From NCBI RefSeq assembly GCF_001418255.1, contig NZ_LIPV01000002.1, positions 62,001 through 126,000 on the forward strand: 64,000 bases of DNA, given 5' to 3'. Position 1 is the first letter of the stretch; each line of letters starts with the position of its first letter. Below the pieces are notes generated by a model. The model saw only the letters and a program-made list of their open reading frames with translations, was not told where the DNA came from and searched no databases. Shown one piece after another: positions 36,517 through 45,505 of this stretch. The stretch is from Thiomonas bhubaneswarensis (GTDB lineage Bacteria; Pseudomonadota; Gammaproteobacteria; Burkholderiales; Burkholderiaceae_C). Made by a program: the position numbers and the translations under genes.

Positions 36517-37493
36517 CGACGACACACGCGATCCGCTTTGAACAATTCGGCGGCCCTGAAGTGCTGCAATGGCGCGAGGTGGAGCTGCCCGCGCCCGGCC
36601 CCGGCCAGGTGCTGTTGCGACAGGAGGCGATCGGCCTGAATTTCATCGACGTGTATCACCGCACCGGGCTGTACCCGCAGCCGCTTCCCGGCAGCTTGGG
36701 CGGCGAGGCCGTCGGCGTGGTCGAGGCGGTGGGGCCGGGGGTGAGCGAAGTCGCCGTGGGCGACCGGGTGGGCTACTGCACCGGCACCCCGGGCGCCTAT
36801 GCGCAGCGTCGCATCGTGCCGGTGGCGCCGCTCATCAAGCTGCCGGACGACATCGCCTTCGAGGTGGCCGCGGCCAGCATGCTCAAGGGCCTGACTGCGT
36901 ATTACCTGCTGCATCGCACCCGGGCGCTGCAGGCCGGGGATGTGGCGCTGTTCCATGCCGCGGCCGGCGGGGTCGGTCTGATCGCCGGACAGATGGCGCG
37001 GGCGATGGGCGTCACCCTCATCGGCACGGCGGGGTCGGCGCAGAAATGCGCGCTGGCTCTGGAGAATGGCTATGCCCACGCCATCGACTATGTTCACGAC
37101 GACTTCGTCGCCCGGGTCAAGGACCTCACCGCAGGGCGCGGCGTGCCCGTGGTGTACGACTCGGTCGGGCGCGAGACCTGGGAGCGCTCGCTCGCCTGCC
37201 TGCAGCCCTTCGGCCTGATGGTGAGTTTCGGCAACGCCTCGGGGGCGGTGCCGCCGATCAAGCTCACCGACCTGGCTGCCGCGGGTTCGCTCTACGTCAC
37301 CCGCCCCACGCTGGGCACGCACATGGCCGACCCGGCGGTGAAACAGCAGATGGCCGATGCGCTGTTCGCCCTGATCCGCAGTGGCAAGGTGCAGATTCAC
37401 ATCAACCAGCGCTACCCGCTGGCCGATGCCGACCAGGCGCACCGCGACCTCGAAGCCCGCAAGACCGTGGGTTCTACGGTGCTGCTGCCGTAA
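36513..37493 (+). CDS. NADPH:quinone oxidoreductase (zinc-independent MDR family, QOR-like)
   Basis: A 326-aa medium-chain dehydrogenase/reductase. The N-terminal GroES-like domain carries NFIDVYHRTGLYP, the QOR signature, and the Rossmann fold shows AAAGGVGLIAGQMA. Zinc-binding cysteines of alcohol dehydrogenases are absent, as expected for the quinone oxidoreductase branch. It reduces quinones with NADPH in the cytosol. It overlaps the MFS gene by 4 bp, so the two form one unit. Confidence 0.92.
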   Translation: MTTTHAIRFEQFGGPEVLQWREVELPAPGPGQVLLRQEAIGLNFIDVYHRTGLYPQPLPGSLGGEAVGVVEAVGPGVSEVAVGDRVGYCTGTPGAYAQRRIVPVAPLIKLPDDIAFEVAAASMLKGLTAYYLLHRTRALQAGDVALFHAAAGGVGLIAGQMARAMGVTLIGTAGSAQKCALALENGYAHAIDYVHDDFVARVKDLTAGRGVPVVYDSVGRETWERSLACLQPFGLMVSFGNASGAVPPIKLTDLAAAGSLYVTRPTLGTHMADPAVKQQMADALFALIRSGKVQIHINQRYPLADADQAHRDLEARKTVGSTVLLP

Positions 37494-37589
37494 GGTCCTT
37501 GACTTGGCGCGCTGCCCACCTGCGACACATTGCCGAATGTGGGGCCAACCTCCAGGCGACGGCGTGGGGACGCTTCCTAGAATGTGATC

Positions 37590-38888
37590 ATGCCGATGTC
37601 GTTCCGCCTGCCGCCTCTGACGCTGCTACGCCCAGGGGCCGCGCCGCCGCTGCCCTCCGTCACCCTCACCCGGCTGCTCGCCGCACGCGTGGTCATGCTG
37701 CTGGCCGAGGTGGCGGTGCTGCCCTGGGCGCATCACTTTCTCGACATCACCTGGCCGCTCTACAAGGTGCTCGGCTTGATCGCGCTTCAGGCGGGGCTGG
37801 GTCTGCTGCTCTGGCTGCAAAGCCGCAGCGCCCGGGGGCTGCGGGCTTTCGGCGGTTTTGCGCATCTGCTGGCCGATGCGCTCATCCTCTCTCTTCTGGT
37901 GTATTGGAGCGGGGGCGAGGTCAATCCCATCATCTCGCTGCTGCTGGTGCCGCTCATCCTCAGCGCCGTGGCGCTGCCCGGGCTCTATGTCTGGATCATG
38001 ACGGGCACGGTGATTCTGCTGTATTCGCTGCTGTCGTTCTTCCCCGCGCCGCAGACCGAGGCCTGCGGCACCATGACCGGGGTGCTCAGCGAGCATCTCT
38101 CGGGCATGTGGGGCAACTTCCTCATTACCGCGCTGCTGGTGGCTGCGGTGGTGGCGCGGCTGTCGGGGGCGTTGCGCGAGCGCGAGGTCGAGCTGGCCCG
38201 CAGCCGCGAGGTGGCGCTGCGCGATCAGCATCTGTTCGCGCTGGGCATGCAGGCCGCAGCCGCGGCGCACGAGCTGGCCACGCCGGTGTCCACCCTGGCG
38301 GTGACGGTCGACGATCTGCAGGCCGACTACGCCGGCGATGAAGAACTCGGCCCCGCGCTGCAGCGCATGCAGGCGCAGGTGGCGCAGATCCGCACCGTGC
38401 TCGGCCACATCACCGCCGCCGCCGGTGCCGCCCGCAGCCGCAGCGGCCAGACCGAGACGCTGGCGCACTGGCTGGAGCAGACGCTGGAGCACTGGCACCT
38501 CATGCGGCCGCAATCGCAGTCCGATCTTTCGCTGCGCACGGCGGGAGCGCCGCCGACGCTGCGCGTGGACGCCGGGCTGAACGCCGCGTTGGTGAGTCTG
38601 CTCAACAACGCCGCCGACGCCAGCCCCGACGCCGTGGCCGTCGAGGCCGAGTGGGACGACGCCGATCTGCGCGTGCGCGTGCTCGACCGCGGCCCCGGCC
38701 TGCCCGATGATCGCCTGGCGCGCGCAGGCTTTGACTTTGTCAGTACCAAGGGCGAGACTCGCGGCCTCGGTCTGGCGCTGGCCCGCGCCGGTATCGAGCG
38801 CCTCGGCGGCACGCTCACCGTGGCGCGGCGCGAGGGCGGCGGGCTTAGCGCCACCCTGCAATGGCCGCGTCTGTCCTCCACTTCCTGA
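37590..38888 (+). CDS. regB: Redox sensor histidine kinase RegB/PrrB-like
   Basis: 432 aa from ATG 37590 (a GTG at 37584 is also possible). Six membrane spans precede the kinase core. The quinone-binding motif of RegB is kept as GGEVNP at residues 108-113, and the H-box AAAAAHELATPVSTLA has phospho-acceptor His227. N and G boxes (LLNNAADASPDA, DRGPGLP and TRGLGLALAR) are present. The position of the redox-active Cys265 of Rhodobacter RegB reads QVAQIR, with Ile267 in place of Cys. RegB controls respiration, carbon fixation and similar regulons with RegA, encoded next. Confidence 0.88.
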   Translation: MPMSFRLPPLTLLRPGAAPPLPSVTLTRLLAARVVMLLAEVAVLPWAHHFLDITWPLYKVLGLIALQAGLGLLLWLQSRSARGLRAFGGFAHLLADALILSLLVYWSGGEVNPIISLLLVPLILSAVALPGLYVWIMTGTVILLYSLLSFFPAPQTEACGTMTGVLSEHLSGMWGNFLITALLVAAVVARLSGALREREVELARSREVALRDQHLFALGMQAAAAAHELATPVSTLAVTVDDLQADYAGDEELGPALQRMQAQVAQIRTVLGHITAAAGAARSRSGQTETLAHWLEQTLEHWHLMRPQSQSDLSLRTAGAPPTLRVDAGLNAALVSLLNNAADASPDAVAVEAEWDDADLRVRVLDRGPGLPDDRLARAGFDFVSTKGETRGLGLALARAGIERLGGTLTVARREGGGLSATLQWPRLSSTS

Positions 38889-38899
38889 ACGACATTCCC

Positions 38900-39448
38900 A
38901 TGAATCTGTTGTTGGTCGAAGACGACGCCGCGCTGGCCGCGGCCACACGCAACTCGATGGAACGCCGCGGCATCACGGTCTGGCATGCCGACTCGGCCCC
39001 CGTGGCCCGCGCCCTCATCGGCACGGCCGCGTTCGACGCCGCGGTGCTCGATCTGCGCCTGCCCGGCGACAGCGGCCTGACCCTGATCGCGCCGCTGCGC
39101 GCGGCCTATCCCGACATGCGCATCCTGCTGCTCACCGGCTATGCGAGCATCGCCACCGCGGTCGATGCCATCAAGCTGGGCGCGACCAACTACCTGCCCA
39201 AGCCGGCGACCGTCAGCGACATCCTCGCCGCGTTGGAGGAAGACGCGCCCGATGCCGACCGGGCCGTGGCCGCGCAGCCGCTGCCGGTCGATCGGCTGGA
39301 GTGGGAGCACATCCAGAAGGTGCTGGCCGAACATGACGGCAACATCTCCGCCACGGCCCGGGCGCTGCAGATGCACCGCCGCACCCTGCAGCGCAAGCTG
39401 CTCAAGCACCCGGTGCGCGAGGCACCCATGGACAGTGCCGAAGACTGA
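38900..39448 (+). CDS. regA: Response regulator RegA/PrrA-like
   Basis: A 182-aa receiver plus short Fis-type helix-turn-helix. The acidic pocket EDD is at residues 7-9, the phospho-acceptor is Asp51, and Lys101 lies in the YLPKPA motif. The HTH region NISATARALQMHRRTLQRKL (about 148-167) is nearly identical to the family consensus, the most conserved part of RegA/PrrA/ActR. It starts 11 bp after regB. Confidence 0.93.
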   Translation: MNLLLVEDDAALAAATRNSMERRGITVWHADSAPVARALIGTAAFDAAVLDLRLPGDSGLTLIAPLRAAYPDMRILLLTGYASIATAVDAIKLGATNYLPKPATVSDILAALEEDAPDADRAVAAQPLPVDRLEWEHIQKVLAEHDGNISATARALQMHRRTLQRKLLKHPVREAPMDSAED

Positions 39449-39463
39449 CCTGTTTGCCCTTTT

Positions 39464-40456
39464 TCAGCATTGCAGCAGGTGCAGTGCCATCGCCGCCTCG
39501 GCGGCGAGCCAGTGCTGGTGCGGTGTCCAGCCCGAAGCGCGCGCCATGCGCTGAAACACCGCGATCGGATATTTGTACGAATTCTCGGTATGCAGGGTTT
39601 CACCCTCGGCAAAGGTGAAGCGTTGGCCGAGCAGGCGTACCGTCTGTGGCGTGGGGCTGAGCAGGTGCATTTCGACACGGCTGCGCGCGCTGTCGAAGCG
39701 GGCCACATGGCGGAAGGCCTGCGGGTTGAAATCGGCGCCAAGCTCACGGTTGATGCGGATGAGCAGATTGCGGTTGAACGCCGCGGTCACGCCGCGCGCA
39801 TCGTCATAGGCGGGCAGCAGCCGGGCCTTGTCCTGCGTGCCGTCCACGCCGACCAGCAGGTGGGCGCCGCTTCCCAGAAACTGCGCTGCGCCGTGCAGAA
39901 AACGCACCGCCTGCTCCGGGGTGAAGTTGCCGATGGTCGAGCCCGGAAAAAAGCCGATGCGCGGCTGTTGCCCCACCGCGGATTGCAGCGCCGGTGGCCA
40001 GGTCAGCGGCGCGCTGAAGTCGGCCTCCAGCGTCTGCACCAACAGGTGCGGGTAGCGCAGTTGCAGCCCCTGCACCGACTGGCGCAGGAAGTCGCCGCTG
40101 ATGTCGATGGCGGTGTAGCTGGCTGGAGCCTTTAGCGCATCGAGCAGCAAAGGCGTTTTGCGGCTGGAGCCGCTGCCGAACTCGATCACCGCCGCACCGG
40201 CGGGCAGCCGGGCCAGATCGGCCCGCAGGCCGCGAAGCAGTGCGGTTTCGGTGCGGGTGAGGTAGTACTCGTTCAGTTCGGTGATTTGCTCGAACAGCTC
40301 CGAGCCGCGATGGTCGTAGAACCAGGTCGAGGGAATGCGTTTGGGACGGCTGGACAGCCCTTCGAGCACCTGCTCGGCGAAGACCTCGGAGAAGCCTTCG
40401 GGTTGGACCCCATCGGAGTCGGGCGGGTGCAGGGTGGTGGCGGGCCGGGGCGTCAT
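39464..40456 (-). CDS. egtD: L-histidine N-alpha-methyltransferase EgtD
   Basis: 330 aa, SAM-dependent; trimethylates histidine to hercynine, the first step of ergothioneine synthesis. Family motifs: STWFYDHRGSELFEQITELN, EYYLTRTE, the SAM-binding EFGSGSSRKTPLLLDAL, FFPGSTIGNF and GVDGTQDKA. The start is ATG 40456 with AGAGGA upstream. It converges on regA (15 bp between stops) and lies 30 bp after egtB on the same strand. Confidence 0.95.
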   Translation of the reverse strand: MTPRPATTLHPPDSDGVQPEGFSEVFAEQVLEGLSSRPKRIPSTWFYDHRGSELFEQITELNEYYLTRTETALLRGLRADLARLPAGAAVIEFGSGSSRKTPLLLDALKAPASYTAIDISGDFLRQSVQGLQLRYPHLLVQTLEADFSAPLTWPPALQSAVGQQPRIGFFPGSTIGNFTPEQAVRFLHGAAQFLGSGAHLLVGVDGTQDKARLLPAYDDARGVTAAFNRNLLIRINRELGADFNPQAFRHVARFDSARSRVEMHLLSPTPQTVRLLGQRFTFAEGETLHTENSYKYPIAVFQRMARASGWTPHQHWLAAEAAMALHLLQC

Positions 40457-40486
40457 GCGCAATCCTCTTTGGTGGGCTGAGGTGAC

Positions 40487-41794
40487 TTACCGTGCCAGTC
40501 GCAGCCCGGTGAACTGCCAGCGCTGATGGGGATAGAAAAAATTGCGATAGGTGGGGCGCAGATGGCCAGGCGGTGTGGCGCAGGAACCGCCGCGCAGCAC
40601 CATCTGGCCACTCATGAACTTGCCGTTGTATTCGCCCACGGCACCGGGGGCAGGGCGAAAGCCGGGGTAGGGCAGATAGGCGCTGGCGGTCCATTCCCAC
40701 ACCCCGCCCCAGAGATCGTGGAGGTCGCCTTCGGGCGCCGCGCCCATTGCAAGGGGAAGGCGCCACGGATGATCGGCGAGCTGCGCTGGCGCGGTCGGCG
40801 CCTGTCGGCCCGCTGCCGCCTCCCATTCGAATTCGGTCGGCAGGCGGGCACCGGCCCACCGGGCATAGGCGTCGGCTTCATAGAAACTGACATGACAGAC
40901 CGGCGCCTGCGGCAGCAGCGGCTGCAGGCCGTGCAGGGTCATGGTCTCGGTGTAGAAGCCGTCGTCGTGCGCCTGCCAGTAGGCTGGTGCGCGCACCCCA
41001 TGTTCCTGTACCCAGCGCCAGCCATCGGCCAGCCAGAGGGTGGGCGTGGCGTAGCCGTCGTCGGCCATGAAGTCGAGCCAGTCGGCGTTGCACACGGGGC
41101 GATGCGCCAGGGCGAAATCGCCCAGCCAGACGCGGTGACGGGGGCCTTCGTTGTCGAACGCGAAGCCTTCGCCGTCATGACCGATTTCGGTCAGCCCGCC
41201 GGGAAAGCGTATCCACCGCAGTGCAACTGGCGTGCGCTCGGCGGGCAGCGGGCCGGGCAGGGGCCGATATGCGGGATGCAGCGGGTTCTGCGCGAACAGG
41301 TGCAACAGGTCGGTGAGCAGCAATTCCTGATGCTGCTGCTCGTGATGCAGCCCCAGTTCGAGCAGCGACGCGGGCGCGGCGTCCAAGGGTAGCTTGAGTA
41401 GCGCCGCATCGACATGGTCGCGGAAGGCGGAGATCTGTTCGAGCGTCGGCCGGGTGAGCAGGCCACGCTGCGGTCTCGGGTGGCGCGGCCCGATGGTGTC
41501 GTAATACGAATTGAAGAGGTAGCGAAAGGCCGGATCGAACACCCGGTAGCCCGGCAGATGCGGCGAGAGGATGAACTCCTCGAAAAACCAGGTGGTGTGC
41601 GCCAGATGCCATTTGGCCGGGCTGGCGTCGGGCATGGACTGCACGGTGCAGTCGGCGTCGCTCAGCCCCTCCACCAGCGACACGCTGGTCGCACGGGTTT
41701 GTAGCAGGCTGTCGAGCAAACGCCCGGCCCTGACGGTATTCAAAGACTGTTGGTCATGCGCGTGCGGCGGCAAAGCCAGATCGAGTGTCGGCAT
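40487..41794 (-). CDS. egtB: Ergothioneine biosynthesis sulfoxide synthase EgtB
   Basis: A 435-aa non-haem iron enzyme joining hercynine to a thiol donor. An N-terminal DinB-like four-helix domain carries the iron ligands HLAHTTWF (His66 region) and H151-EQQ-H155-Q-E157. The C-terminal formylglycine-generating-enzyme-like domain has the signatures EFEWEAAA, LWGGVWEWTAS and LRGGSCATP. With egtD it forms a two-gene route; egtA, C and E are not nearby, so the thiol donor (cysteine or gamma-Glu-Cys) and the lyase are unresolved. Confidence 0.94.
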   Translation of the reverse strand: MPTLDLALPPHAHDQQSLNTVRAGRLLDSLLQTRATSVSLVEGLSDADCTVQSMPDASPAKWHLAHTTWFFEEFILSPHLPGYRVFDPAFRYLFNSYYDTIGPRHPRPQRGLLTRPTLEQISAFRDHVDAALLKLPLDAAPASLLELGLHHEQQHQELLLTDLLHLFAQNPLHPAYRPLPGPLPAERTPVALRWIRFPGGLTEIGHDGEGFAFDNEGPRHRVWLGDFALAHRPVCNADWLDFMADDGYATPTLWLADGWRWVQEHGVRAPAYWQAHDDGFYTETMTLHGLQPLLPQAPVCHVSFYEADAYARWAGARLPTEFEWEAAAGRQAPTAPAQLADHPWRLPLAMGAAPEGDLHDLWGGVWEWTASAYLPYPGFRPAPGAVGEYNGKFMSGQMVLRGGSCATPPGHLRPTYRNFFYPHQRWQFTGLRLAR

Positions 41795-41877
41795 GGCGAT
41801 GGACTCCGTGTGACCCGTTGGCGAAGGCCAAGCATAGCCGCACGACGTGAAACACGCCGATCAGACCGTGACTGGCC

Positions 41878-42735
41878 TTAGCCCACCCGCTGCGGGGCGC
41901 TGCGAATTTCCTGACGCTGAGTGCCGAGCTGCGGGCTGCCCAGGGTGACCACGTCGCCGGGCTGCAGGTAACGCGGGGGCTTGCGGCCCATGCCCACGCC
42001 GGGCGGGGTGCCGGTGGCGATGAGGTCGCCGGGCAGCAGGGTCATGAAGCGGCTGAGATAGGCGACGAGGTAGGCCACGCCGAAAATCATGTCGCGCGTG
42101 TTGCCGGTCTGCATGCGCTCGCCGTTGACCTCCAGCCAGAGGTCGATGTCCTGCGGGTCGGCAATCTCATCGGCGCTGACCAGCCAGGGGCCGACCGGGC
42201 CGAAGGTGTCGCAGCCTTTGCCCAGGTTCCACTGGCTGCCTTGTTCGAACTGGTAGGCGCGCTCGGAGACGTCGTTGACCAGGCAGTAGCCGGCCACGTG
42301 CCTGAGCGCGTCGGCCTCGCGCACGAAGCGCGTCTCGCGCCCGATGACCACGCCCAGTTCGACCTCCCAGTCGAGCTTGTGCGCGCCGGGCGGGCGCAGC
42401 ACCGCATCGTTGGGGCCGCTGATGCAGGTCGTCCACTTGTTGAACACGATGGGCGATGTCGGTATCGCCATCTGCGCCTCGTTGGCGTGGTCGCGGTAGT
42501 TCAGGCCGATGGCGATGAACTTGCTGATGCCGACGAAGGGCACGCCCAGACGTGGCCTGCCGGTGACCAGCGGCAGTTGCTCGGGGTCGAGGCGGCGCAG
42601 GGCTTTTTGGCCGGACGGGCCGAACACGCTGGCGTCGATGTCGTTGACCTGGCCACTCAGGCTGCGCAGTCGGCCCTGGGCATCGATCAGGCCGGGTTGT
42701 TCCTGGCCGTTGCGGCCGTAGCGGACGAACTTCAT
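41878..42735 (-). CDS. Fumarylacetoacetate hydrolase family protein
   Basis: A 285-aa member of the FAH superfamily (acylpyruvate hydrolases, 2-keto-4-pentenoate hydratases). The core motifs are GLNYRDHANE, WEVELGVVIG (metal-binding E-x-E), VNDVSERAYQ and IATGTPPGVGMGRKP. GAGGAG precedes the ATG. The GTPPGVGMG-type C-terminal motif and neighbouring GST gene recall fumarylpyruvate/maleylpyruvate hydrolases, but the substrate cannot be fixed from sequence alone. Confidence 0.87.
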   Translation of the reverse strand: MKFVRYGRNGQEQPGLIDAQGRLRSLSGQVNDIDASVFGPSGQKALRRLDPEQLPLVTGRPRLGVPFVGISKFIAIGLNYRDHANEAQMAIPTSPIVFNKWTTCISGPNDAVLRPPGAHKLDWEVELGVVIGRETRFVREADALRHVAGYCLVNDVSERAYQFEQGSQWNLGKGCDTFGPVGPWLVSADEIADPQDIDLWLEVNGERMQTGNTRDMIFGVAYLVAYLSRFMTLLPGDLIATGTPPGVGMGRKPPRYLQPGDVVTLGSPQLGTQRQEIRSAPQRVG

Positions 42736-42759
42736 CGCGGTCTCCTCGGTAGGGGTGAT

Positions 42760-43452
42760 TCAGCGTCGTTGGTACTGGGTGCTGCCGAACAGGTGCTCGC
42801 GTGCGGTGGCGTCCATCTCGGGCGGTCGCACGTCGGCCAGCACCTTGACGCCGCGCTGCACCGCAGGCCTTGCGGCGATGGCGTCGAACCAGCGTTTGGC
42901 GTGGGGGAACTCTGACCAGTCTATGCCCTGGTTGGCCGCGCTGCGACACCAGGGAAAGGTGGCGATGTCGGCGATGGTGTAGTCGGGGCCCGCCAGATAC
43001 AGGTGAGACGCCAGCCGCCTGTCGAGCACGCCGTAGAGCCGGTGGGCCTCGTTGGTGTAGCGGTCGATGGCGTAGTCGATCTTCTGCGGCGCGTACTGGC
43101 GGAAATGGTGCGCCTGCCCGAGCATGGGGCCGATGCTGCCCATCTGCCACATCAGCCATTCCAGCGTGGAGATGCGCGCTCGCGGCCCGGTGCCGAGAAA
43201 TCGGCCGGTCTTTTCGGCGAGGTAAAGCAGGATGGCACCCGACTCGAACACGCTGATGGGCTGGCCGTCCGGCCCTTCAGTGTCGACGATCGCGGGGATT
43301 TTGTTGTTCGGGCTGATGGCGAGAAAGTCGGGTGCGAACTGCTCGCCGCGGCCGATGTTCACGCCGTGCACCCGGTAGGGCAGGCCCAGTTCTTCGAGCA
43401 GGATGTGGATCTTGTGGCCGTTGGGAGTGGCCCAGGAGTAGAGGTCGATCAT
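42760..43452 (-). CDS. Glutathione S-transferase, Nu/YfcG-like
   Basis: 230 aa: a thioredoxin-fold N-domain starting IDLYSWATPNGHKIHILLEE and the glutathione-binding NKIPAI and FESGAILLYLAEKTG segments, then the all-helical C-domain. The TPNGHK start is the hallmark of the YfcG/YghU Nu class, which uses a Thr and two GSH molecules and has disulfide-bond reductase activity. It is 24 bp upstream of the FAH-family gene on the same strand. Confidence 0.9.
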   Translation of the reverse strand: MIDLYSWATPNGHKIHILLEELGLPYRVHGVNIGRGEQFAPDFLAISPNNKIPAIVDTEGPDGQPISVFESGAILLYLAEKTGRFLGTGPRARISTLEWLMWQMGSIGPMLGQAHHFRQYAPQKIDYAIDRYTNEAHRLYGVLDRRLASHLYLAGPDYTIADIATFPWCRSAANQGIDWSEFPHAKRWFDAIAARPAVQRGVKVLADVRPPEMDATAREHLFGSTQYQRR

Positions 43453-43618
43453 GGTGAGTGTGCCGACGATGCGGCGGTATGAACAGTGGATCGGGTCCTG
43501 TTCTCATGCGGGTTCGCAGACTTGGGTGCGTGCGTAGATCGTTGACAGGCTGTGACTGCATTGTGCGACGGCTGCCGCGAAGCTGCAGCGGCCCGCGAAG
43601 GCCGCTGTGAGCGCCGTC

Positions 43619-44836
43619 TCAGCGCAACAGTTCGCCCTGGGCGATCTGGGCGTGCAGGGTTTCGATCGGTGGGGTGAGTTGCTGCATCAGCCGCAGTTGA
43701 GCGGCCAGACCGGCCAGGGGCAGGCTGTCGTCGAGCGCGTCGGCTTCGTGGGCGACGATGCTCCACTGCACCGCGTCAAGCGCCAGCGGCAGCGCCAGGC
43801 TTTGCAGCATGGCGAGTTCCTGCAAGGGCAGGTGGCTGTCGTTCTGATCCATCTGCCAGGCGCTGCGGCGTGCCAGCATGCGGGTAGTGTCCAGCCCGGT
43901 GCGGGTGCGGGCGATGCGCTGCTGCCAGACCGGGTGATGAACGGCGAGCTGCTCGCCGATGCGGCGGGTCTGCAAGCGGGCGATCAGCAGGCCTAGCGCG
44001 CGCTCGGCCGCGCCCAGACTCCACAAGGCTTCATGCAGACCGACGATGCGCTGGCGGGCTTGCAGCATCTCCAGCCCCTGGCCCGGCTGGCCGATCACGT
44101 GCGATTCGGGCACGCGCACGCCGTCGAACCTGACCTCGGCCAGCACCGACTGCGCCGTGCCCCAGCCGTGCAACTGCCGTCCGATGTGTACGCCATCGGT
44201 TCCGATGGGCACGAGCAGCACGCTGAACTGCCGATGCAGGGCGGCCTCGGCATCGGTGCGGCACAGCACCAGCAGGCAGGCCGCGCGCGGGTCGAGCAGG
44301 CCCTGCACCCAGGTCTTGTGGCCGTTGAGCAGCCAGTGAGCGCCCTCGCGCGTGGCGTGCGTTTGCAGGGTGTCGGGCTGGTGCAGCGCGGCATCGGGCT
44401 CGGCCGCCGCCCAGGCGCTGCGTGTTTCGGCACGCAGCAGCGGCTCGAGCCAGGCGTCTTTCAGCGCTTCGCTGGCATAGCTGTCGAGCAGTTGCATATT
44501 GCCGGCATCGGGCTGGGCGCAATTGAAGAGCTCGGTGGCCCAGGCGATGTGCCCCATGGCCTCGATCATCGGGGCAAATTCCCAATGGCTCAGACCCTGA
44601 CTGGCGCGGGGCGAGGTGGGCAGAAACAGGTTCCACAGCCCCGCGAGTTGCGCCTTCTGGCGAATGAGGGCGAGCTGCGCTCCTGCCGACGGCTCCGGGT
44701 TGGAGCTGCCCAGCCGCAGCGCGGTGTTGATGGCGCTTTCCTGGGGCAGCACCACGGTGTGCAGGAAGCGGTGCAGCCGGGTCTGGAGCGTGCTGACGCG
44801 TGGCGAGGGCGCCGCGTTCATCGGTCTGGGAGGCAT
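43619..44836 (-). CDS. Acyl-CoA dehydrogenase family protein (ACAD11-like), divergent active-site region
   Basis: 405 aa with the ACAD fold: an N-terminal helical domain (GLWNLFLPTSP, like GLWNLFLP of ACAD11), a middle beta domain and a C-terminal helical bundle. Several usually strict motifs are altered. The TEPDVASSDA-type flavin loop reads AAEPDAALHQPD, and GRIHHCMR before GAAERAL reads RQRIVGLHEALWSLGAAERAL. Activity or substrate may therefore differ from true fatty acyl-CoA dehydrogenation. It starts 3 bp after the hydratase gene. Confidence 0.82.
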   Translation of the reverse strand: MPPRPMNAAPSPRVSTLQTRLHRFLHTVVLPQESAINTALRLGSSNPEPSAGAQLALIRQKAQLAGLWNLFLPTSPRASQGLSHWEFAPMIEAMGHIAWATELFNCAQPDAGNMQLLDSYASEALKDAWLEPLLRAETRSAWAAAEPDAALHQPDTLQTHATREGAHWLLNGHKTWVQGLLDPRAACLLVLCRTDAEAALHRQFSVLLVPIGTDGVHIGRQLHGWGTAQSVLAEVRFDGVRVPESHVIGQPGQGLEMLQARQRIVGLHEALWSLGAAERALGLLIARLQTRRIGEQLAVHHPVWQQRIARTRTGLDTTRMLARRSAWQMDQNDSHLPLQELAMLQSLALPLALDAVQWSIVAHEADALDDSLPLAGLAAQLRLMQQLTPPIETLHAQIAQGELLR

Positions 44837-44839
44837 GGG

Positions 44840-45505
44840 TCAGTCGCGCGTGACGGTGTGATGTTGGGCACTCAGATGCCGATGCAGGTCGCCATCAGCG
44901 TTGCGCGGGTTGGGCAGGTTCTTGCGCGGGGCGTTGGGCGTGTGACCGATGCCGTCGATGAGCCGCAGCGCAGTTTGCACGCTCAGGCCGGGTGGGCACA
45001 AGCGGTTGGCCACGCCGAGCTGATGCAGACGCGCGGCGCCGAGACCCAGACCGGGCAGCGCCGCCTCGTTGCAAACCGGGCGGGGCAGCAGTTGCGCGGC
45101 GAGCCATTGGGCTCCGCCGACATCCCGGTTGGGCAGCAGCGGGTCGATGAGCTGCACCTGCGCATCTTCCGCCAGCACGAGCAGGTCACAGGCCAGCGCC
45201 AGCGCTGCCCCGGCGCCGCGCGCCAAGCCTTCGACCGCGCCGACGATCAGCGGCTCGCAGTCGCGCAACGCGAGGATGCAGTCGTGCAGGGCTTCGAGCG
45301 CATCGAGGTCGTGCAGACCGCTGCAGAAATGGGGTGCGGTGCCGGTCAGCACCACGGCGCGGATGTCGGTGTCGCGCTGCGCCGTGGTCAGCGCCTCTAG
45401 AGCGGCGGCGCAAAGCGCGGCGGTCAGCGCGTGGCGGGTTTCAGGGTGGTGCAGGCTCAGCACCAGGCTGTCACCCTGTCGTTCGGCTCGGAGTTCGGCA
45501 CTCAT
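44840..45505 (-). CDS. Enoyl-CoA hydratase/isomerase family protein, short and divergent
   Basis: 221 aa, shorter than the usual 255-270 aa of crotonases. The oxyanion-hole halves are recognisable (HFCSGLHDLDAL, and VEGLARGAGAALALACDLLV). The segment that normally supplies the catalytic glutamates reads LLPNRDVGGAQWLAAQL, with Asp and Asn where PE-type residues are expected. The C-terminal tail is His/Asn/Arg-rich and unlike the family. It is paired with the divergent acyl-CoA dehydrogenase gene 3 bp downstream. Confidence 0.78.
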   Translation of the reverse strand: MSAELRAERQGDSLVLSLHHPETRHALTAALCAAALEALTTAQRDTDIRAVVLTGTAPHFCSGLHDLDALEALHDCILALRDCEPLIVGAVEGLARGAGAALALACDLLVLAEDAQVQLIDPLLPNRDVGGAQWLAAQLLPRPVCNEAALPGLGLGAARLHQLGVANRLCPPGLSVQTALRLIDGIGHTPNAPRKNLPNPRNADGDLHRHLSAQHHTVTRD

